Part shown: in pieces, positions 23,354-24,529 of the stretch
Position numbering within the stretch: the stretch's first letter is position 1
Layout of the letters: every line of letters starts with the position of its first letter
NCBI GenBank assembly: GCA_910588865.1
Contig: CAJUSJ010000058.1
Span: 1 to 24,529 of the forward strand
From: an uncultured Lachnospiraceae bacterium
GTDB lineage: Bacteria; Bacillota; Clostridia; Lachnospirales; Lachnospiraceae
Length of the DNA: 24,529 nt
Direction of reading: 5' to 3'
Translations under genes and position numbers: made by a program
The notes under the pieces: generated by a model
The model's input: only the letters and a program-made list of their open reading frames with translations
Databases searched by the model: none
What the model was told of the DNA's origin: nothing

Positions 23354-23908
23354 ATGGAAATCAGAGTCTTGCGATATTTTCTGGAAATAGCGAGGGAGGA
23401 AACCATGACAAGGATGGCACAACGTCTCCACATATCCCAGTCATCCCTGTCAAAGCAGATGAAAGAACTGGAAACAGAACTTGGAAAAAAACTGTTTGTC
23501 CGCAGCAATTACAGTATCCATCTCACCAAAGAAGGAATGCTCCCGCGCAAAAGGGCGGAAGATCCGCTGGCTCAGGCTGTCGGCAGATTGAACAGACACT
23601 ATCCCGGCATCCATGATCACATTTTCTGCTCAGAGCAGTCCACAAAATCAGATCTGCCAAGGCGGCGCGGAGAAAAGGCTGACCATCTGAATATTATGGC
23701 AACTTTCAACCTTTCCAACAATGGTGCCGTATTCGTTAAAGAGGGGCTAGGAATCTGTCTTACCTTTAACCGTCTGATTGAAACAACCCCAAACAGCGGC
23801 ATCTGCTTCCGCCCGGTCACGCCGATACTCCACACGAAAGTGTATGTGATATGGAAAAAATATCAGGTATTTACAGCTGTCTCCAAACTCCTTCTGGAAA
23901 AAAAATAA
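23354..23908 (+). pseudogene. LysR-family regulator with internal deletions
   Basis: The frame is open for 184 residues, against about 290-300 for the family. Residues 1-66 are a good LysR winged-helix domain (MEIRVLRYFLEIAREET..., recognition segment RLHISQSSLSKQMKELE). After RKRAED the linker and most of the effector domain are missing. Short pieces remain: RLNRHYPGIHDHIFCS (about 98-113) and the C-terminal block NGAVFVKEGLGICLTFNRLI...VIWKKYQVF (about 142-176). Several in-frame deletions are implied. An intact promoter and an AAAGGA site upstream mean a DNA-binding protein without sensor domain could still be made. I rate it a probable pseudogene. Confidence 0.75.
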
Positions 23909-23911
23909 AGA

Positions 23912-24275
23912 TTAAATCACCAGCATATAGGAAGTGTTATCCTCTATCTGCCGCAGGTGGACATACCGGATAGAACCACAATGACCCCCTCAAGGCCTGC
24001 CCAGGAAGTCGGCGTCATACCGGGCCGCATTTGCTCCATCTCGCTTCTCACGCCATCCGGCACCTGTGCCAGCATACCGCCCTTTACTGGCTGCATTACA
24101 ATGACCTGGCGGTTGTGCCTGCGGATCACCTCATAACATCGTCTCGGCTGTACAAGCTCGCTGTCCCAGTCATAATAGTTCAGTGCGATCTGCACAAACT
24201 CCGCCTCCAGATTCTCCGTGAGAATACGGTCGAGAGCTTCCGGGCTGTCATGAAAGGACATGGCTGTGTCACAGA
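23912..24275 (-). pseudogene. Aldo/keto reductase remnant
   Basis: The recognisable part starts at SFHDSPEALDRILTE and runs through FVQIALNYYDWDSE, CYEVIRRHNRQVIVMQPVKGG, and TPTSWA. It then jumps to GLEGVIVVLSGMST, skipping the few residues that normally join these. At about 23962 the frame is lost: reading one base over continues the family as LRQIEDNTSYM and stops at 23912. The N-terminal half with the catalytic Tyr and the C-terminal part are gone. It is convergent with the LysR remnant, with 3 nt between the two stops. Confidence 0.8.
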
Positions 24276-24431
24276 GAGTGACTGATGCAAGCAAATTGAG
24301 TAAATATATAGACAATTTTAATCTTGTAAGTGGGATTTAGAGAGAAAAAGTATCAAAAAATGGAAAATGGATATTATACACAAAAACGAATAAAAATATA
24401 AAAGAGTGGTAAATCAGAATATCCGGTTTAA
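24276..24431. other. AT-rich intergenic region with a hairpin
   Basis: No gene is seen. A hairpin at 24404-24437 (GAGTGGT-AAATC against GGTTT-A-ACTACTC) is followed on the minus strand by TTTTATATTTTTATT. It could end transcription of the frame entering from the right edge, though that strand has A-C mismatches in the stem. Confidence 0.4.
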
Positions 24432-24529
24432 CTACTCTTGGGAATTGTCAGGGTTCGTTTGGTGCATCCGCGACGCTATATGCTGTTCCGGAAGGTGATC
24501 CGAAACAATGTCAATGGGAACCACGTCCT
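24432..24529 (-). CDS. Possible 3' end of an unidentified gene (partial)
   Basis: A minus-strand frame enters from the window edge and runs 31 codons (DVVPIDIVSDHLPEQHIASR...) to a TAG. The stop overlaps the hairpin at 24404-24437, which is followed by a T-rich tract, as at a gene end. The fragment is too short to identify; I do not recognise it. Confidence 0.25.
   Translation of the reverse strand, partial: DVVPIDIVSDHLPEQHIASRMHQTNPDNSQE

Overview
The window looks like chromosomal DNA of a Firmicute of the Lachnospiraceae (Enterocloster/Hungatella/Lacrimispora type). This is an inference from moderate GC, strong AGGAGG-type ribosome-binding sites, sigma-A-like promoters, Gram-positive surface proteins (lipobox signals, choline-binding-type repeats) and a SpoVB-like flippase. 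No rRNA, CRISPR array, complete insertion sequence or phage module was seen.

Layout. 1-3.1 kb (minus): a DUF1576-type membrane protein and a GH1 6-phospho-beta-glucosidase, each with its own promoter. 3.3-5.0 kb (plus): a coiled-coil protein of unknown function followed 14 nt later by a secreted L,D-transpeptidase. 5.3-9.8 kb (minus): tRNA-Ser(CGA) with its own promoter and terminator, preceded by an overlapping operon of cysteine desulfurase, Fe-S scaffold, MnmA thiouridylase and a lipoprotein amidase. 9.8-11.2 kb (minus): a single secreted DUF5722-type, glycosidase-like protein. 11.2-16.9 kb (minus): a five-gene Opp/Dpp/Nik-type ABC importer (binding lipoprotein, two permeases, two ATPases) whose mRNA leader carries a cobalamin riboswitch and an intrinsic terminator. 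The last ATPase gene ends inside a small inverted-repeat element. 17.1-20.7 kb (minus): a very large secreted family-9 pectate lyase with C-terminal choline-binding-type repeats, with two LacI/CRE-like operators at the promoter and in the signal-peptide codons. 20.9-22.55 kb (plus): a MurJ/SpoVB-type flippase. 22.8-24.3 kb: decayed genes (GH1 glycosidase, LysR regulator, aldo/keto reductase), all with internal deletions. The final 100 bases appear to hold the 3' end of an unidentified minus-strand gene.

How it fits together. The most informative system is the ABC importer. Its proteins alone would be called peptide or nickel transport, but the B12 riboswitch suggests a role in cobalt, corrinoid or B12-precursor supply. 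The IscS-IscU-MnmA set links sulfur mobilisation to Fe-S assembly and tRNA 2-thiolation. The pectate lyase, 6-phospho-glucosidase, DUF5722 protein and decayed second GH1 gene point to a plant-glycan-using gut or soil anaerobe.
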